The notes under the pieces are model-generated. The model was not told the origin of the DNA. It ran no database searches and was given only the letters and a program-made list of their open reading frames with translations. DNA of 64,000 nucleotides, from positions 1 through 64,000 of the forward strand of contig JAUTCT010000108.1 in assembly GCA_030673875.1 (NCBI GenBank). The letters run 5' to 3'. Positions 52,845 through 62,115 of this stretch are shown in pieces. Numbering within the stretch: position 1 is the stretch's first letter; each line of letters begins with the position of its first letter. The DNA comes from Verrucomicrobiota bacterium JB025. GTDB taxonomy: Bacteria; Verrucomicrobiota; Verrucomicrobiia; Verrucomicrobiales; Akkermansiaceae. The position numbers and the translations under genes are program-made.

Positions 52845-53720
52845 GTGACCCAACAACGCGCCGGAGCCCTCTCGGCCCTCACCGCCTTCAGCCTGTGGGG
52901 CGTGTTCCCGGTATTCTGGAAACAACTCGCCTTTCTCCCCGCTCCGGACATCGTCGCATACCGCACCATCTGGTCGCTCGCATTCCTGCTTCTCATCCTC
53001 ACCGTCCGCCGCGAACTCCGCCCGCTCGCCACCGCCCTCAGCTCGAAAAAAACCGTCCTCTGGCTGTTCGTCTCCGGCTCCCTGCTCGCCGCCAACTGGA
53101 TCCTCTACGTCTGGGCCACCGTCAACGGCCACATCCTCGAAGGCGCCCTCGGCTACTACCTCACCCCGTTCCTCAACATGCTCTGCGGCGCGCTCTTCTA
53201 CGCCGAACGCAACAACCGCCTCCAGGTCGCCGCCATCGCCATCGCCCTCACCGGCGTCGCCATCCAGCTCCCCACCGTCGGCCATTTCCCGTGGATCGCC
53301 CTCTCGCTCGCCCTCACCTTCTCGATCTACGGCCTCTGCAAAAAAGCCGCGCCACTCGACTCCCGCATGGGCATCACCGCGGAGACCCTCCTGCTCGTTC
53401 CCGCCGCCATCCTCTGGCTCACCCTCCGGCCCGCACCGGAATCCGCCGCCGCCGGCTTCTCACCCGGCCAATGGCTCCTCATCGCCGGAACCGGCCTCGC
53501 CACCACCCTGCCGCTGCTGTTCTTCGGCCACGCCGTCCGCCACATCCGCCTCACCACCATCGGCATCATCCAGTTCATCGCCCCCACCCTCCAGTTCCTC
53601 TCCGGCTGGCTGATCTATGGCGAACCGCTGGGCAACGCCCGCCTATTCTCGTTCATCCTCATCTGGACCGCCATCGCCATCTACGCCGCAGGCGCCGTCA
53701 GACACCGCCCGCAATCGTGA
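52845..53720 (+). CDS. rarD: EamA-family permease RarD-like
   Basis: The 291-residue protein has about ten transmembrane helices in two EamA halves. It opens QQRAGALSALTAFSLWGVFPVFWK, typical of RarD, with YRTIWSLAFLLLIL, WILYVWATVNGHILEGALGYYLTPF split across 80-105 and FIAPTLQFLSGWLIYGEPL near the end. Its substrate is unknown in all bacteria. I prefer GTG 52845 because the protein then begins at the family start. ATG 52767 would add 26 residues with a Tat-like TRRRFLQAI stretch and leave only nine bases to the divergent deaminase gene. Confidence 0.85.
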   Translation: MTQQRAGALSALTAFSLWGVFPVFWKQLAFLPAPDIVAYRTIWSLAFLLLILTVRRELRPLATALSSKKTVLWLFVSGSLLAANWILYVWATVNGHILEGALGYYLTPFLNMLCGALFYAERNNRLQVAAIAIALTGVAIQLPTVGHFPWIALSLALTFSIYGLCKKAAPLDSRMGITAETLLLVPAAILWLTLRPAPESAAAGFSPGQWLLIAGTGLATTLPLLFFGHAVRHIRLTTIGIIQFIAPTLQFLSGWLIYGEPLGNARLFSFILIWTAIAIYAAGAVRHRPQS

Positions 53721-53771
53721 GATCCGCGCATTCCTCTTGCCGTCGCCCCCCGTCTGCCTTACTTCCCATCC

Positions 53772-54476
53772 ATGCTAGATGAAGTCCGCGCATTGTTGAT
53801 TCTCCAGGACCGCGACCGCCGCATCCTCGACCTCGAAAACGACCTCGATCGCCTGCCGCTGGACGAAGCACGCGCCACCGCAAAACTCGCCGCGGACGAA
53901 GCCGCCGTCAAATCCGCTCACGCTGCCATCATCGACTGCGACATCCGTCTCAAGAAAATCGAACTCGACGTTCAAACCCGCAAAACCACCATCCAGCGGC
54001 TCAAAACCCAACAGTTCGAAACCCGCAAAAACGAGGAATACCAGGCCCTCGCCCAGGAAATCGTCCGCTACGAGAAACAAGTCGACGAACTCGAAACCGC
54101 GGAACTCGAACTCATGGAGGAAATGGACGCCCTCAGGGAAAAGGAATCCCAGGCCAAGGCCGCGCTCGCCAAAACCAGCAAGTTCGTCGATGAAGACATC
54201 GCCGCCATCAAACAGCGCCACCAGCAAAACCAGAACGCCCTCGACGAACTCCGCGCGGAACGATCCAATCTCACCGCCAACATCCCCACCGACGTCATCC
54301 AGCTCTACGAACGGCTGATGAAAACCAAGGACGGAGTCGCCGTCGCCCCGCTCGACGCCAACAAATGCGGCGGCTGCCACATGAAACTCATCCCGTCCAC
54401 CATCGTCGGCGCGCAGAACGCCAACGAAATCACCCGCTGCGAAGACTGCGGCCGCATCCTCTATCAACCGGAATGA
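53772..54476 (+). CDS. Coiled-coil protein with C4 zinc ribbon
   Basis: The 234-residue protein is mostly a long antiparallel coiled coil (residues 5-175, Glu/Lys/Ala-rich heptads such as RYEKQVDELETAELELMEEM). It ends in a zinc ribbon CGGCHMKLIPSTIV followed by CEDCGRILY. This matches the zf-RING_7/CT398-like family found in chlamydiae and many bacteria, which binds RNA polymerase or flagellar partners in some species. The exact role here is unknown. Confidence 0.85.
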   Translation: MLDEVRALLILQDRDRRILDLENDLDRLPLDEARATAKLAADEAAVKSAHAAIIDCDIRLKKIELDVQTRKTTIQRLKTQQFETRKNEEYQALAQEIVRYEKQVDELETAELELMEEMDALREKESQAKAALAKTSKFVDEDIAAIKQRHQQNQNALDELRAERSNLTANIPTDVIQLYERLMKTKDGVAVAPLDANKCGGCHMKLIPSTIVGAQNANEITRCEDCGRILYQPE

Positions 54477-54488
54477 TCCGGCCCGGAT

Positions 54489-56642
54489 TCAGTTCCCGAT
54501 AAACTCGCTCCGGACCTCCTCAAGCACCACCAGCCAGTTCATCATGAAAATCGGCGGCAGCTCCGCCGGATGGGCGATCGGCTTCAGATTCACCGTCACC
54601 CGATCCGCACTCAGCGTGGTCCCGCTCAAGGTCTTCGAATCCAGCGGCCGGATCGGATTCTCCTCGTCCTCACTCGCCAGCGAGCCCACCTGGCCCTCGA
54701 CGTCCACCGCATACGGGTCGACCTCCACCCCGTAGCGCTTCTCCGGCGCGAAAATCGAACATGGCGGGTAATACGAACCGGACGCCGGCGTATAACCCGA
54801 AGGCGGCGAAATCGGCACCACATTGAAATCATCGCCAATGTAGGTCCGCAGGTTCGTCACGATCGAAAACCCCTTGGTGAACGAGGAAAGGTCGCTGCAC
54901 TCCAGCAGCACCAGCCCGAAATCCAGATCCGTGCACGGGATCGACGGCTTGCTGAGATTCAGACTGCCGGTCGATGCCGAGTAGTCCACGTTCACCACCA
55001 GCGAATGGTTCACGTCCGTCGCGTCCGCATCCAGCGTGACGAGGAAATCCTCGAACCGCTCCGGAAACACCGCGATGCACATCTTGCCGGAATCCAGTTC
55101 CTTTACCTCGAACGGATAACTCGGACGGTAGTAGCCGGCCTTGAACGTCCCCACCTTGGGGTCACCGAACCGCGCGTTGTTGAATTCCACCACCCCAGAC
55201 ACACTCGTCTGATACGCCCAGGATTTGTCATCACCATACGCGACGTCCACCACCGAATCTCCGAAATCATAACTCTCGTTCTCGTTACAAACATACGTGT
55301 AGTCCGACGGCAGCTCGTCGCTGTCGTCGGTCAAGAGCGGAATATCGATCTCCTTCCGCTCCCCATCCTTCAAATAGGAAAACCGCAACTCGGTCGGCGT
55401 CTGGTTCATCTGGCTCACCACATCCACAATATCCAATCGCATCGCACACTGCAGCGCACCGATCGAATAGTCGTTCCAGCTGGTCGTGGAGATCGTGTCG
55501 GATTCCTCTTCGTGCGAAAATCGATCAAAGTAATCCGCCCCCCGGTTGATCGGAATGAATGCCACCCTGCCGCTCTCCGACGCCAGCGATACCGGGAAAA
55601 ACGTCCCCTGCGTCAGCAGATAGTCCTCCCTCAACCCGGGCGCAAACGGACTCGACGAAAACGACTGCCCGCCAATGCTCGTGTCGTCGGACAACGTCAT
55701 CCCGCGCCGGCTCGCCAGCGCGTTCAATGACGTCTCCCCCTCGACCACCGCCTTGCCGGCGAACACCCCGCCGGTGATGTTCACGTTCCCCCACGCCTCG
55801 CCGGACTCGAACTCCCCGAGCGACATGAATGCCGACGCGGAAATCGCCAGTTGCGAGGGAACCTCATAAATCGACAACACGAAGTCCCGGTCCGTCACCG
55901 CGATCCCCGTCACCTCGTCGTCATGATCCGCCACACTCATCGAAAACGCCCACCAGTTCCGCTTCGCCACAAACGGATCGCCGGGCTGCGCGTAGCCGAA
56001 ATTGATCTGCGGATAGCTCAGCAGATTGTACAACGGATAGTCATCCACCGACGCCCCCACGGAATCCTGCGCATCCGCCCCGTAATACTTGTCGTGCGAA
56101 ATAATCGGAAAGTTGTCATCCTTCCCGTAGGTGGTGCTGTTGTCATAACTCAGCGGCACAGGAAAACCCTCGCCCAGGCTGTTCTTCATCCCCCGCGTGA
56201 TCCGGCTCCCGCTGTCATATGGCTTGAAGATATTCTCATAATCATCCAGATCCGCGTCACCGACGTTCGCGACGATCGAATCCGGCTTGTTCAGCGAGTC
56301 ATACAGCTCGGTGGACACCGCCTTCCTCACGTTCGCCATTTCCAGCGCATCCTCGTAAATCGTCTCCCACCGCAACGGATTCTTGGTGCTGCTGTTCGAA
56401 TTCGAGTTGTGGACCATCGCCCGGATCGCCCGGTTCGGCGTGATCGCCACCATCGCCCGCAGGATCGCATCCTCCTTTTCCGCGTAGTCAGCCTTCAGCA
56501 CGACCTTCGCCTGCACCTCGTGGGCCGTCATCGCACGCTGGTAGGCGGCCAGCGTCAACAAGGTCAGAATCAGACCGGTGCCCAGCACCAGCGCATACGA
56601 AACGTAACCGGGCTGACCGGCTCTGGAACGGGTGATCTTCAT
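54489..56642 (-). CDS. Large pseudopilin-associated protein, GspK-like position
   Basis: The 717-residue protein has a short basic leader and one N-terminal hydrophobic helix (GYVSYALVLGTGLILTLLTL, about residues 11-30). It lacks the Glu at +5, as GspK does. A very long extracytoplasmic part rich in Ser, Asp and Tyr follows (SYDNSTTYGKDDNFPIISHD). It overlaps the preceding pseudopilin gene by four bases (ATGA). Position after GspI- and GspJ-like genes suggests it caps a pseudopilus. No known domain is recognised in the globular part. Similar large proteins occur next to pilin genes in Verrucomicrobia. Confidence 0.65.
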   Translation of the reverse strand: MKITRSRAGQPGYVSYALVLGTGLILTLLTLAAYQRAMTAHEVQAKVVLKADYAEKEDAILRAMVAITPNRAIRAMVHNSNSNSSTKNPLRWETIYEDALEMANVRKAVSTELYDSLNKPDSIVANVGDADLDDYENIFKPYDSGSRITRGMKNSLGEGFPVPLSYDNSTTYGKDDNFPIISHDKYYGADAQDSVGASVDDYPLYNLLSYPQINFGYAQPGDPFVAKRNWWAFSMSVADHDDEVTGIAVTDRDFVLSIYEVPSQLAISASAFMSLGEFESGEAWGNVNITGGVFAGKAVVEGETSLNALASRRGMTLSDDTSIGGQSFSSSPFAPGLREDYLLTQGTFFPVSLASESGRVAFIPINRGADYFDRFSHEEESDTISTTSWNDYSIGALQCAMRLDIVDVVSQMNQTPTELRFSYLKDGERKEIDIPLLTDDSDELPSDYTYVCNENESYDFGDSVVDVAYGDDKSWAYQTSVSGVVEFNNARFGDPKVGTFKAGYYRPSYPFEVKELDSGKMCIAVFPERFEDFLVTLDADATDVNHSLVVNVDYSASTGSLNLSKPSIPCTDLDFGLVLLECSDLSSFTKGFSIVTNLRTYIGDDFNVVPISPPSGYTPASGSYYPPCSIFAPEKRYGVEVDPYAVDVEGQVGSLASEDEENPIRPLDSKTLSGTTLSADRVTVNLKPIAHPAELPPIFMMNWLVVLEEVRSEFIGN

Positions 56643-57169
56643 AACTGCATGGTTCCCGAATAGGTGACCTCTTCCCCCTCTGGTCCGGTGATGACCATCC
56701 GGAGAACCCCCTCGTCCAGCACAAACTCGATGTTCGCCGCCTTGTTGGAAATATACCATTGCGGATCACCGAGCGGCCCGCTCGACGGAACAATGTAGTA
56801 ATACAGCGCCTCACCCTCCCCGATGTCGTGAAACGCCAGCAGCGCGGCCCTGACCGTGCCATCCGGCTGACGGTAGTTGAGAACCACCACCGGAGACGCA
56901 TCCGAGCGCGGATTGTCACCGTTCAGCGCGTCCTCCAGCGACGCGTGCAGCCGGAACCGCTCCGCCCGGCCCACCAGCTTGCTCACATGCAGGCTGATCA
57001 GCGGCGCCTCCTCCATCAGAAACGACTGCGTCCGGTACATCCGCAGAAACGCCAGCTGCTGGTTGAACAGCGCGATGATCATCGCCGCCACCGCCATGCC
57101 CAGCGACATCGCGATCGTCAGCTCGATGATCGTGAACGCCCTGCCAATCCGTCGCTTGCCTGTTTTCAT
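56639..57169 (-). CDS. Pseudopilin, GspJ-like
   Basis: The 176-residue protein has a basic leader (MKTGKRRIGRA) and the prepilin segment FTIIELTIAMSLGMAVAAMI with Glu at +5, then a beta-rich globular domain (RLHASLEDALNGDN, VVVLNYRQPDGTV). The residue before the cleavage point is Ala, not Gly (RA/FTIIE), which prepilin peptidases tolerate less. It overlaps the next gene by four bases and the previous pilin gene by four, indicating tight translational coupling. Confidence 0.8.
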   Translation of the reverse strand: MKTGKRRIGRAFTIIELTIAMSLGMAVAAMIIALFNQQLAFLRMYRTQSFLMEEAPLISLHVSKLVGRAERFRLHASLEDALNGDNPRSDASPVVVLNYRQPDGTVRAALLAFHDIGEGEALYYYIVPSSGPLGDPQWYISNKAANIEFVLDEGVLRMVITGPEGEEVTYSGTMQL

Positions 57170-57609
57170 TGGGAACGAATCACGGTTCGGGATTTCACAT
57201 ACTCACGGGAACCCACCGAGTAGGTCAACACGCTCTGCACCTGCCAGATCTTCATCGCCGCGGGATTCACGTCCTCCGTCCCGCTCCCGCCGTCGATCGG
57301 ATAGTTCTCGCTGTCGGCAAACCTCGTCCTCGTCACCGTCCCCGTTACCGCTTCCCCGCCCGGCAGCCGCCCCACCGTCACGTCCTCGCTGTCCGTCTCC
57401 GGAAACGCCGGCCATGGCGAATCCTCATCAAGCAGGTCTTCAAATGGAATCCGCTCCGAATACGCCCGCTCGTAGGTCAGATACGCGTCGGACAAGGTCT
57501 GCTGGATCACCCACTGCCTCGGCTGCAGCAGATTGAGCGACAACTTCATCAGCACCAAACCCAGGACCGTTAGGATCGAAAGCGACAGCATCGCCTCCAT
57601 CAGCAACAT
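57166..57609 (-). CDS. Pseudopilin, GspI-like
   Basis: The chain from ATG 57609 is 147 residues and starts MLLMEAMLSLSILTVLGLVL, closely like GspI (G-M-T-L-L-E). The Glu falls at +5 if cleavage is before this Met. Just upstream, in frame, is the basic leader-like stretch IVRPRGGFRKARTFRRG, but no ATG, GTG or TTG is available for it; an ATT at 57660 is possible. A GGAGGGG sits upstream of an internal ATG at 57600. The true start is unresolved. It leads the GspI-J-K-like trio. Confidence 0.7.
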   Translation of the reverse strand: MLLMEAMLSLSILTVLGLVLMKLSLNLLQPRQWVIQQTLSDAYLTYERAYSERIPFEDLLDEDSPWPAFPETDSEDVTVGRLPGGEAVTGTVTRTRFADSENYPIDGGSGTEDVNPAAMKIWQVQSVLTYSVGSREYVKSRTVIRSQ

Positions 57610-57666
57610 CCCCCTCCGGAACGTTCGCGCCTTGCGAAAACCCCCGCGCGGCCTGACAATCCGGCC

Positions 57667-58263
57667 ATGCGAAAGAGCCTTAGCAAATGGATTCTGGTGG
57701 GAATTCTCGTCGCCACCTCCTCCGCTCCGCTCGCGGCACAGTCCGTCCTCTCGCCTCCCTACGGTCTGCGATGGGGAGATTCTCCGGAAAAATTGATTAC
57801 TTGGGCTGGCAAGCATTCGCTCGACATTAACATTTTCCTCCCTGCCGATCAAACTGGATTGCGGGTATTGACGATCAAACCCAAATCCGGATTTCTGCCG
57901 GGCACCAAAGCCTCGGCCATCGAGGGCCGTTTCCTCACCGGCAAGCTGTTCGAACTGACCGTGCACTACAGCGACCCACAGGCCTCGGCAGATCTGATGG
58001 AATCGAGATTCGAGGAACTTCGCAAACAAGTGGCCCTTGAGCACGGCAAGCTGCGCACCAACCAGCAGCAGCGGACGGTGAAGGATCAGTTTGTAACTCG
58101 AACTCAGTCGTTTCATCGGGAACCCGTGACGGGATTGTTTCTTCTTCTGGCGTTTTCGGAGGTGGAGGATCTGCTACGAAAGTCCTCCGAGGCCCGCTTC
58201 TCGCTGATCTACCGGAACGACAATTTCCGCAAGGATCTGGAGACGGAACTGGCAAAACCGTGA
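57667..58263 (+). CDS. Secreted protein of unknown function
   Basis: The 198-residue protein has a signal peptide (WILVGILVATSSAPLAAQS). It continues with PPYGLRWGDSPEKLITWAGKH, a pattern seen in small secreted proteins that monitor or bind in the periplasm. The rest is mixed alpha/beta with no recognised motif. It is the only plus-strand gene in the pseudopilin block and starts about 55 bases from the divergent pilin trio. Function unknown. Confidence 0.7.
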   Translation: MRKSLSKWILVGILVATSSAPLAAQSVLSPPYGLRWGDSPEKLITWAGKHSLDINIFLPADQTGLRVLTIKPKSGFLPGTKASAIEGRFLTGKLFELTVHYSDPQASADLMESRFEELRKQVALEHGKLRTNQQQRTVKDQFVTRTQSFHREPVTGLFLLLAFSEVEDLLRKSSEARFSLIYRNDNFRKDLETELAKP

Positions 58264-58317
58264 ACGGTGCACTAGGGGGAAGGAGCGTTTCATTTCAATG
58301 GGTCGTCGGAATCGGAA

Positions 58318-58485
58318 TCACCGGATCGCCCCCGCAGACACTCTGCAGATGGCTGCTGGAATCGGGGGAAAACCATCCGGGGTGATTCTCAGATCCGGCA
58401 CAGGATAGCGGATAAACCCACCTCGTGTAATCCCCGCGATCGCGGTATCCGCCGGCACCCGGATCGCGCGCCACGCGGACGGCAT
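58318..58485 (-). CDS. Possible small ORF downstream of the DPBB-like gene
   Basis: A 55-codon frame starts at ATG 58485 with PSAWRAIRVPADTAIAGITRG and a Pro/Ile-rich end. Its composition is more protein-like than the surrounding shadows, but no ribosome-binding site is visible. It could also be the remnant of a longer tail of the upstream gene. The rest of the 58264-58504 gap shows nothing. Confidence 0.2.
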   Translation of the reverse strand: MPSAWRAIRVPADTAIAGITRGGFIRYPVPDLRITPDGFPPIPAAICRVSAGAIR

Positions 58486-58504
58486 TTCGGAGCGCCCGGC
58501 CCCG

Positions 58505-59299
58505 TCAGTATCCCGAGGAACCGACTCCGCCGGCCCAATCGAGCCACGGCCCCGCCGGCACCAGCGACTCATCCACAAACCGCCACTCCACATGCGCGCC
58601 ACTGTCCATGCCCAGGAAGTCGCGCACCGCCGGGCTGACGTCGATCCCGGCACTCTTGTTGCGATTGCGCCTGGGCTTCTCATTGCCGAACACATACTGC
58701 CAGTGGTCCACCTCGAATGGCCCCACATCCTCCCACTGGGCATAACACACCCTGCCGTTCAGATGCACCGCCACCCACTTGCCATGGCAAACGGAAAGAC
58801 CGTCCCCCCGGTAATCCCGCCAAAACCACGGAATCACCTCGGAGGCCTCGGGCCGGTGCACGCCCCCCCGCGCCACATCATTATACGGCAGGGCAATGTA
58901 AAACGGATTCAACGCCGGGGTAAACCCGGACGGACACCAGCCCCGCCGCACATCGGGATCGTCGTAGCCGCCGAAATTCGCCATCCAGTTCTGGTCCCAC
59001 GCGCTGCTCGTATTCGGCGTCGGATTATTCTGCGTCGGCTGCTCGCCCACCCAGAACACCGTGGCCACGATGTTCCGCTTCCACGGCGTCCCCGCCCGCA
59101 TCCGCTCGGAATCATTCTCAATCACGATCCGCGCCGTGTCCGGAACCCCGAACGGATCACTCAGACTAGGAATGGCCTCGCGCCGGTTCTCCAGAAAATC
59201 CCCGTGAACCTCCGCCAACCGGTCGCTCAACAACCCTCCGGCCGCCTGACCAACGACCAAACAATGGACAATAACAACAACGAACCGCACGAATTTCAT
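58505..59299 (-). CDS. Secreted protein with double-psi-barrel-like C-terminus
   Basis: The 264-residue protein has a signal peptide (FVRFVVVIVHCLVVGQAAG). The C-terminal third has CYAQWEDVGPFEVDHWQYV, then AGIDVSPAVRDFLGM and HVEWRFVDE. This reads like a double-psi beta-barrel (RlpA/expansin-type) with its conserved D-x-G-P-F and D-x-S-P-A-V-R-D. Such proteins bind or cleave peptidoglycan or glycans. The N-terminal region is unrecognised. It is on the same strand as the secreted protein genes upstream. Assignment is by motif reading only. Confidence 0.6.
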   Translation of the reverse strand: MKFVRFVVVIVHCLVVGQAAGGLLSDRLAEVHGDFLENRREAIPSLSDPFGVPDTARIVIENDSERMRAGTPWKRNIVATVFWVGEQPTQNNPTPNTSSAWDQNWMANFGGYDDPDVRRGWCPSGFTPALNPFYIALPYNDVARGGVHRPEASEVIPWFWRDYRGDGLSVCHGKWVAVHLNGRVCYAQWEDVGPFEVDHWQYVFGNEKPRRNRNKSAGIDVSPAVRDFLGMDSGAHVEWRFVDESLVPAGPWLDWAGGVGSSGY

Positions 59300-59517
59300 G
59301 ATGCTCAGACAACTCTCGGAACACATCACCTCGCCTGTCTCCTCACCGGTCTTCCGAAGATGCTTCAACACTATGAATTTTCCGGATTCCTTAACAAGAC
59401 GATTCTCACCGCAGAACCCAGTCCGCCAACCCAGCGAACCGCAACAACCCGATGCGCCCGCAATGCCTGCGCAACGCGCCGCCATCCGGCCTGCCGCAAC
59501 CGCTCATTCCCCCGCCA

Positions 59518-60552
59518 CTACTCGATCGTCGTGAACGACCCCTTCATCTCGATGGTCCGGTCAACCTCGAAGGTCACGAAATCAAGCCGGTCAATCCCGA
59601 ACGGAGTCGAAGTCAGCAACTCCATCGTCCAAACCCCGTCTTCGGTAATCGCCGAATCCCAGTCATCAATCACCAGAACCCGGTCGTTCGGCACGGAATC
59701 ATAAACCGAAAGAAACGATCCGGCGATCACCTTCCCCTCGGTTCCAAGTGCCTCCTGCCCTTTGTAAACCTGCGCATACGTCTGGGAATCAGGATACAGA
59801 TCGTTTAGGGTCAACGTGATCTCGGGAACCTTGAAGGTGAACTCCTCGCCTGACTCAATGCCCGCTATCTCCCCGTCCGCCACCGGCCAGATCTGCACGA
59901 ACATCGACGCCAATTGAGACTCGTTGGCTTGGTAGTCTTCCAGCGAATACACCGAGAACCGCTCCTCACCACGCACCTTGGTCCGGTCCGATCCCGGAAT
60001 CGCGGTCACCTCGTAACTCAATTGGTAGGTCGCATTCTCGGTCAAATACCGCTGGTCCAGCAGGGTCGCCTGATCCCGATCAATGCCCACGCCAGAGCCA
60101 TCCGTCCCGTAGGACTGCACGTGCCGCAGCAACTTCACCATCGTCGCCGCCTCCTGCACGTCCTCGCCCGGCTCCACCATCCCCTCCACGGAAACATTCA
60201 CAATGAACGGCCGGTCGGCACGCGTCCGCGGTATCGCGTTGAAGGTATTCTCGTCCTCGGTCGTGATGCTCACACTCGCCATCGGCACATAGGTCCCGAC
60301 ATACTTGCTATCCAGCAAATAGACCGTCAGTGGATCGGCTTTCACCGTCCAGAGCTCGAACCGTGCTCCTCCCGGATCAATCGCCAGTCCCGACTGAGAC
60401 TCCCCCTCTTCAGCAACGCTGACATCCCAGATCACATTGGTCGGCAGCTGCACCTGCCGGAGAAAATTCGTGTAGTCGTCGCCTGCCTGACCACGCGCAT
60501 CCGTGCAAAACACGACCAAGGCCGCGGCGATCATCTGGGTTGCTGCTTTCAT
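59518..60552 (-). CDS. Secreted protein in the pseudopilin block
   Basis: The 344-residue protein has a signal peptide (MIAAALVVFCTDARGQA). It has an acidic, beta-rich mature part such as VYLLDSKYVGTYVPMASVSI and EITLTLNDLYPDSQTYAQVY. No domain is recognised. Its ATG overlaps the stop of the upstream gene by four bases, so the two are coupled. The role may be in the extracellular structure built by the neighbouring pseudopilins; this is inferred only from position. Confidence 0.65.
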   Translation of the reverse strand: MKAATQMIAAALVVFCTDARGQAGDDYTNFLRQVQLPTNVIWDVSVAEEGESQSGLAIDPGGARFELWTVKADPLTVYLLDSKYVGTYVPMASVSITTEDENTFNAIPRTRADRPFIVNVSVEGMVEPGEDVQEAATMVKLLRHVQSYGTDGSGVGIDRDQATLLDQRYLTENATYQLSYEVTAIPGSDRTKVRGEERFSVYSLEDYQANESQLASMFVQIWPVADGEIAGIESGEEFTFKVPEITLTLNDLYPDSQTYAQVYKGQEALGTEGKVIAGSFLSVYDSVPNDRVLVIDDWDSAITEDGVWTMELLTSTPFGIDRLDFVTFEVDRTIEMKGSFTTIE

Positions 60553-61079
60553 TGTTCCGTTTCGGTTGAGGCTTCCTCCTTGGCTTCAAGCACGGAGATC
60601 GGCCCACCCATGTAGGTCGCCACCACGAGGTTCCGGCTCTTCGAAATCCGATCCCGCTCCTCCTCGGCGATCAACTCGTTTCCCTCAGCCTGGGGCCGCG
60701 ACACCTCAACCGTCGTGATCCAACCACGGTTCAGCCGGTAAAACTCCGCCCACCGGACAATCCTGCTGCCGGGCGCCAAATTCATCCGCCCCCGCACTCC
60801 CGCCGGCGCGGAAAGAATCGCGCGCTTCGGCACGAGCGTCGCCAGCCCCTGGAAACAAACCACGTCGGATTGCTCGAGCAGATTCACCGGCTTGTTGACC
60901 TTCGAGGGGTCCTCCCCCTCCGACGGTTCGAGCTTGGCCATCGGATTCGCCTGCTCCATCCTGCGCATCCGCTCGACCAATTGCTCGTGGGAAACCGCAT
61001 CGCGATACCGCTTTGTCTTTTCTCCGGCATTGCAGACCAGCGGTAGCAAGACGAGCAGCGCCAATAGTGAACGTTTCAT
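60549..61079 (-). CDS. Secreted protein, coupled to the 59518 gene
   Basis: The 176-residue protein has a signal peptide (SLLALLVLLPLVCNAG). A helical charged segment (HEQLVERMRRMEQANPMAKL) follows, then a beta-rich domain with VVCFQGLATLVPKRAILSAP and an acidic C-terminus. No family is recognised. The four-base overlap with the next gene indicates an operon. It starts 48 bases after the stop of the gene at 61127-61990. Confidence 0.65.
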   Translation of the reverse strand: MKRSLLALLVLLPLVCNAGEKTKRYRDAVSHEQLVERMRRMEQANPMAKLEPSEGEDPSKVNKPVNLLEQSDVVCFQGLATLVPKRAILSAPAGVRGRMNLAPGSRIVRWAEFYRLNRGWITTVEVSRPQAEGNELIAEEERDRISKSRNLVVATYMGGPISVLEAKEEASTETEQ

Positions 61080-61126
61080 CTGGGTTTCGGAACTTCTGGT
61101 TTCTCAATAGACGGCCGGCATGACCG

Positions 61127-61990
61127 CTATTTCTCGTCGTCAATCGTCGGATCGGTATCCAGGTCGATGAACGGCGCGTTGCCCGGGTTGCTCGAATCGA
61201 TTCCGTCGATGTTGTTGCCGTGTCCGTTGTTGCTCTTCGCCTCCGCCTTGAAGGTCACCAGCAACACCAGATCCTGAAGGTCGTAGCCCGAATCCGACAT
61301 CTGCGAATCATAGTGGGTCAACTCCATGAAAACAATCACGTCCATCGGACCGATCTCAACCGCACCCGTCGAATCAAGGTATGGCTTGAGAAAACTCTCG
61401 AGCGTCGGCGCCGTGTGCATCGGCGTGGTCGTGGGCGGAATCTCGCCGTCCACCAGCGTGCGTACGTTCAGCGTCCCCGAGGAGGAACTGAACCACGGAC
61501 CCCAACTACGATTATAATAGTACCGACCGCCGAACTGGAGCGTGTCGTTCTTCTTCATCGACGCGCTCCAGACGACCTCGTCCGGATCCACGTCGTCGTT
61601 GGTGCCGTAAAAAATCCGCTCGTATCCATCACCGTCGTAGTTGATCCGGCCTTCGGTCGGCACAAAACTGTAGGTACTTCCGCTTCCGACGGTCACACCC
61701 GCACCGAGCACCCGGACCTCGCAATCGAGCTTCTCGGTCGCCACCAGCGTGTTGCCGTTCTCAATGTCGAGGTAGTCCTCCACCACGGAAGGATAGTTGA
61801 TCCCCCACGTCAGCGTCGGCTTGGTGCCCGTCTGCACAACGGTCGGATAGGCACTGATCCATCCGGATGGCATCGATGGAACGGTCGCATCATTGTCGCT
61901 GCCATTTGCAACAGCCACGAATCCGGCCAGCAGTGCAACGAACCCGGAGTGAAAGACAATACTCCTGTTTTTTGTTAGAAAGTGGGACAT
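61127..61990 (-). CDS. Secreted acidic beta-rich protein
   Basis: The 287-residue protein has an N-terminal hydrophobic signal (VFHSGFVALLAGFVAVANG). A Ser/Tyr/Asp-rich mature domain follows, with YPTVVQTGTKPTLTWGINYP near residues 48-67, resembling an Ig-like or adhesin strand pattern. GRYYYNRSWGPWFSSSSG and a very acidic tail (DLDTDPTIDDEK) come later. It leads the run of secreted genes on the minus strand. Function unknown. Confidence 0.65.
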   Translation of the reverse strand: MSHFLTKNRSIVFHSGFVALLAGFVAVANGSDNDATVPSMPSGWISAYPTVVQTGTKPTLTWGINYPSVVEDYLDIENGNTLVATEKLDCEVRVLGAGVTVGSGSTYSFVPTEGRINYDGDGYERIFYGTNDDVDPDEVVWSASMKKNDTLQFGGRYYYNRSWGPWFSSSSGTLNVRTLVDGEIPPTTTPMHTAPTLESFLKPYLDSTGAVEIGPMDVIVFMELTHYDSQMSDSGYDLQDLVLLVTFKAEAKSNNGHGNNIDGIDSSNPGNAPFIDLDTDPTIDDEK

Positions 61991-62115
61991 GATGTGGGAA
62001 GGTTGGAATTGATTGGGGGGCGATCAATGCAGCCCCTTTATACTCCACTTTGGACACCGAAGAATTACGAGATCGCGTATTATTCACTACGCAGTCGCGT
62101 ACCCGCCCCGCGCCA

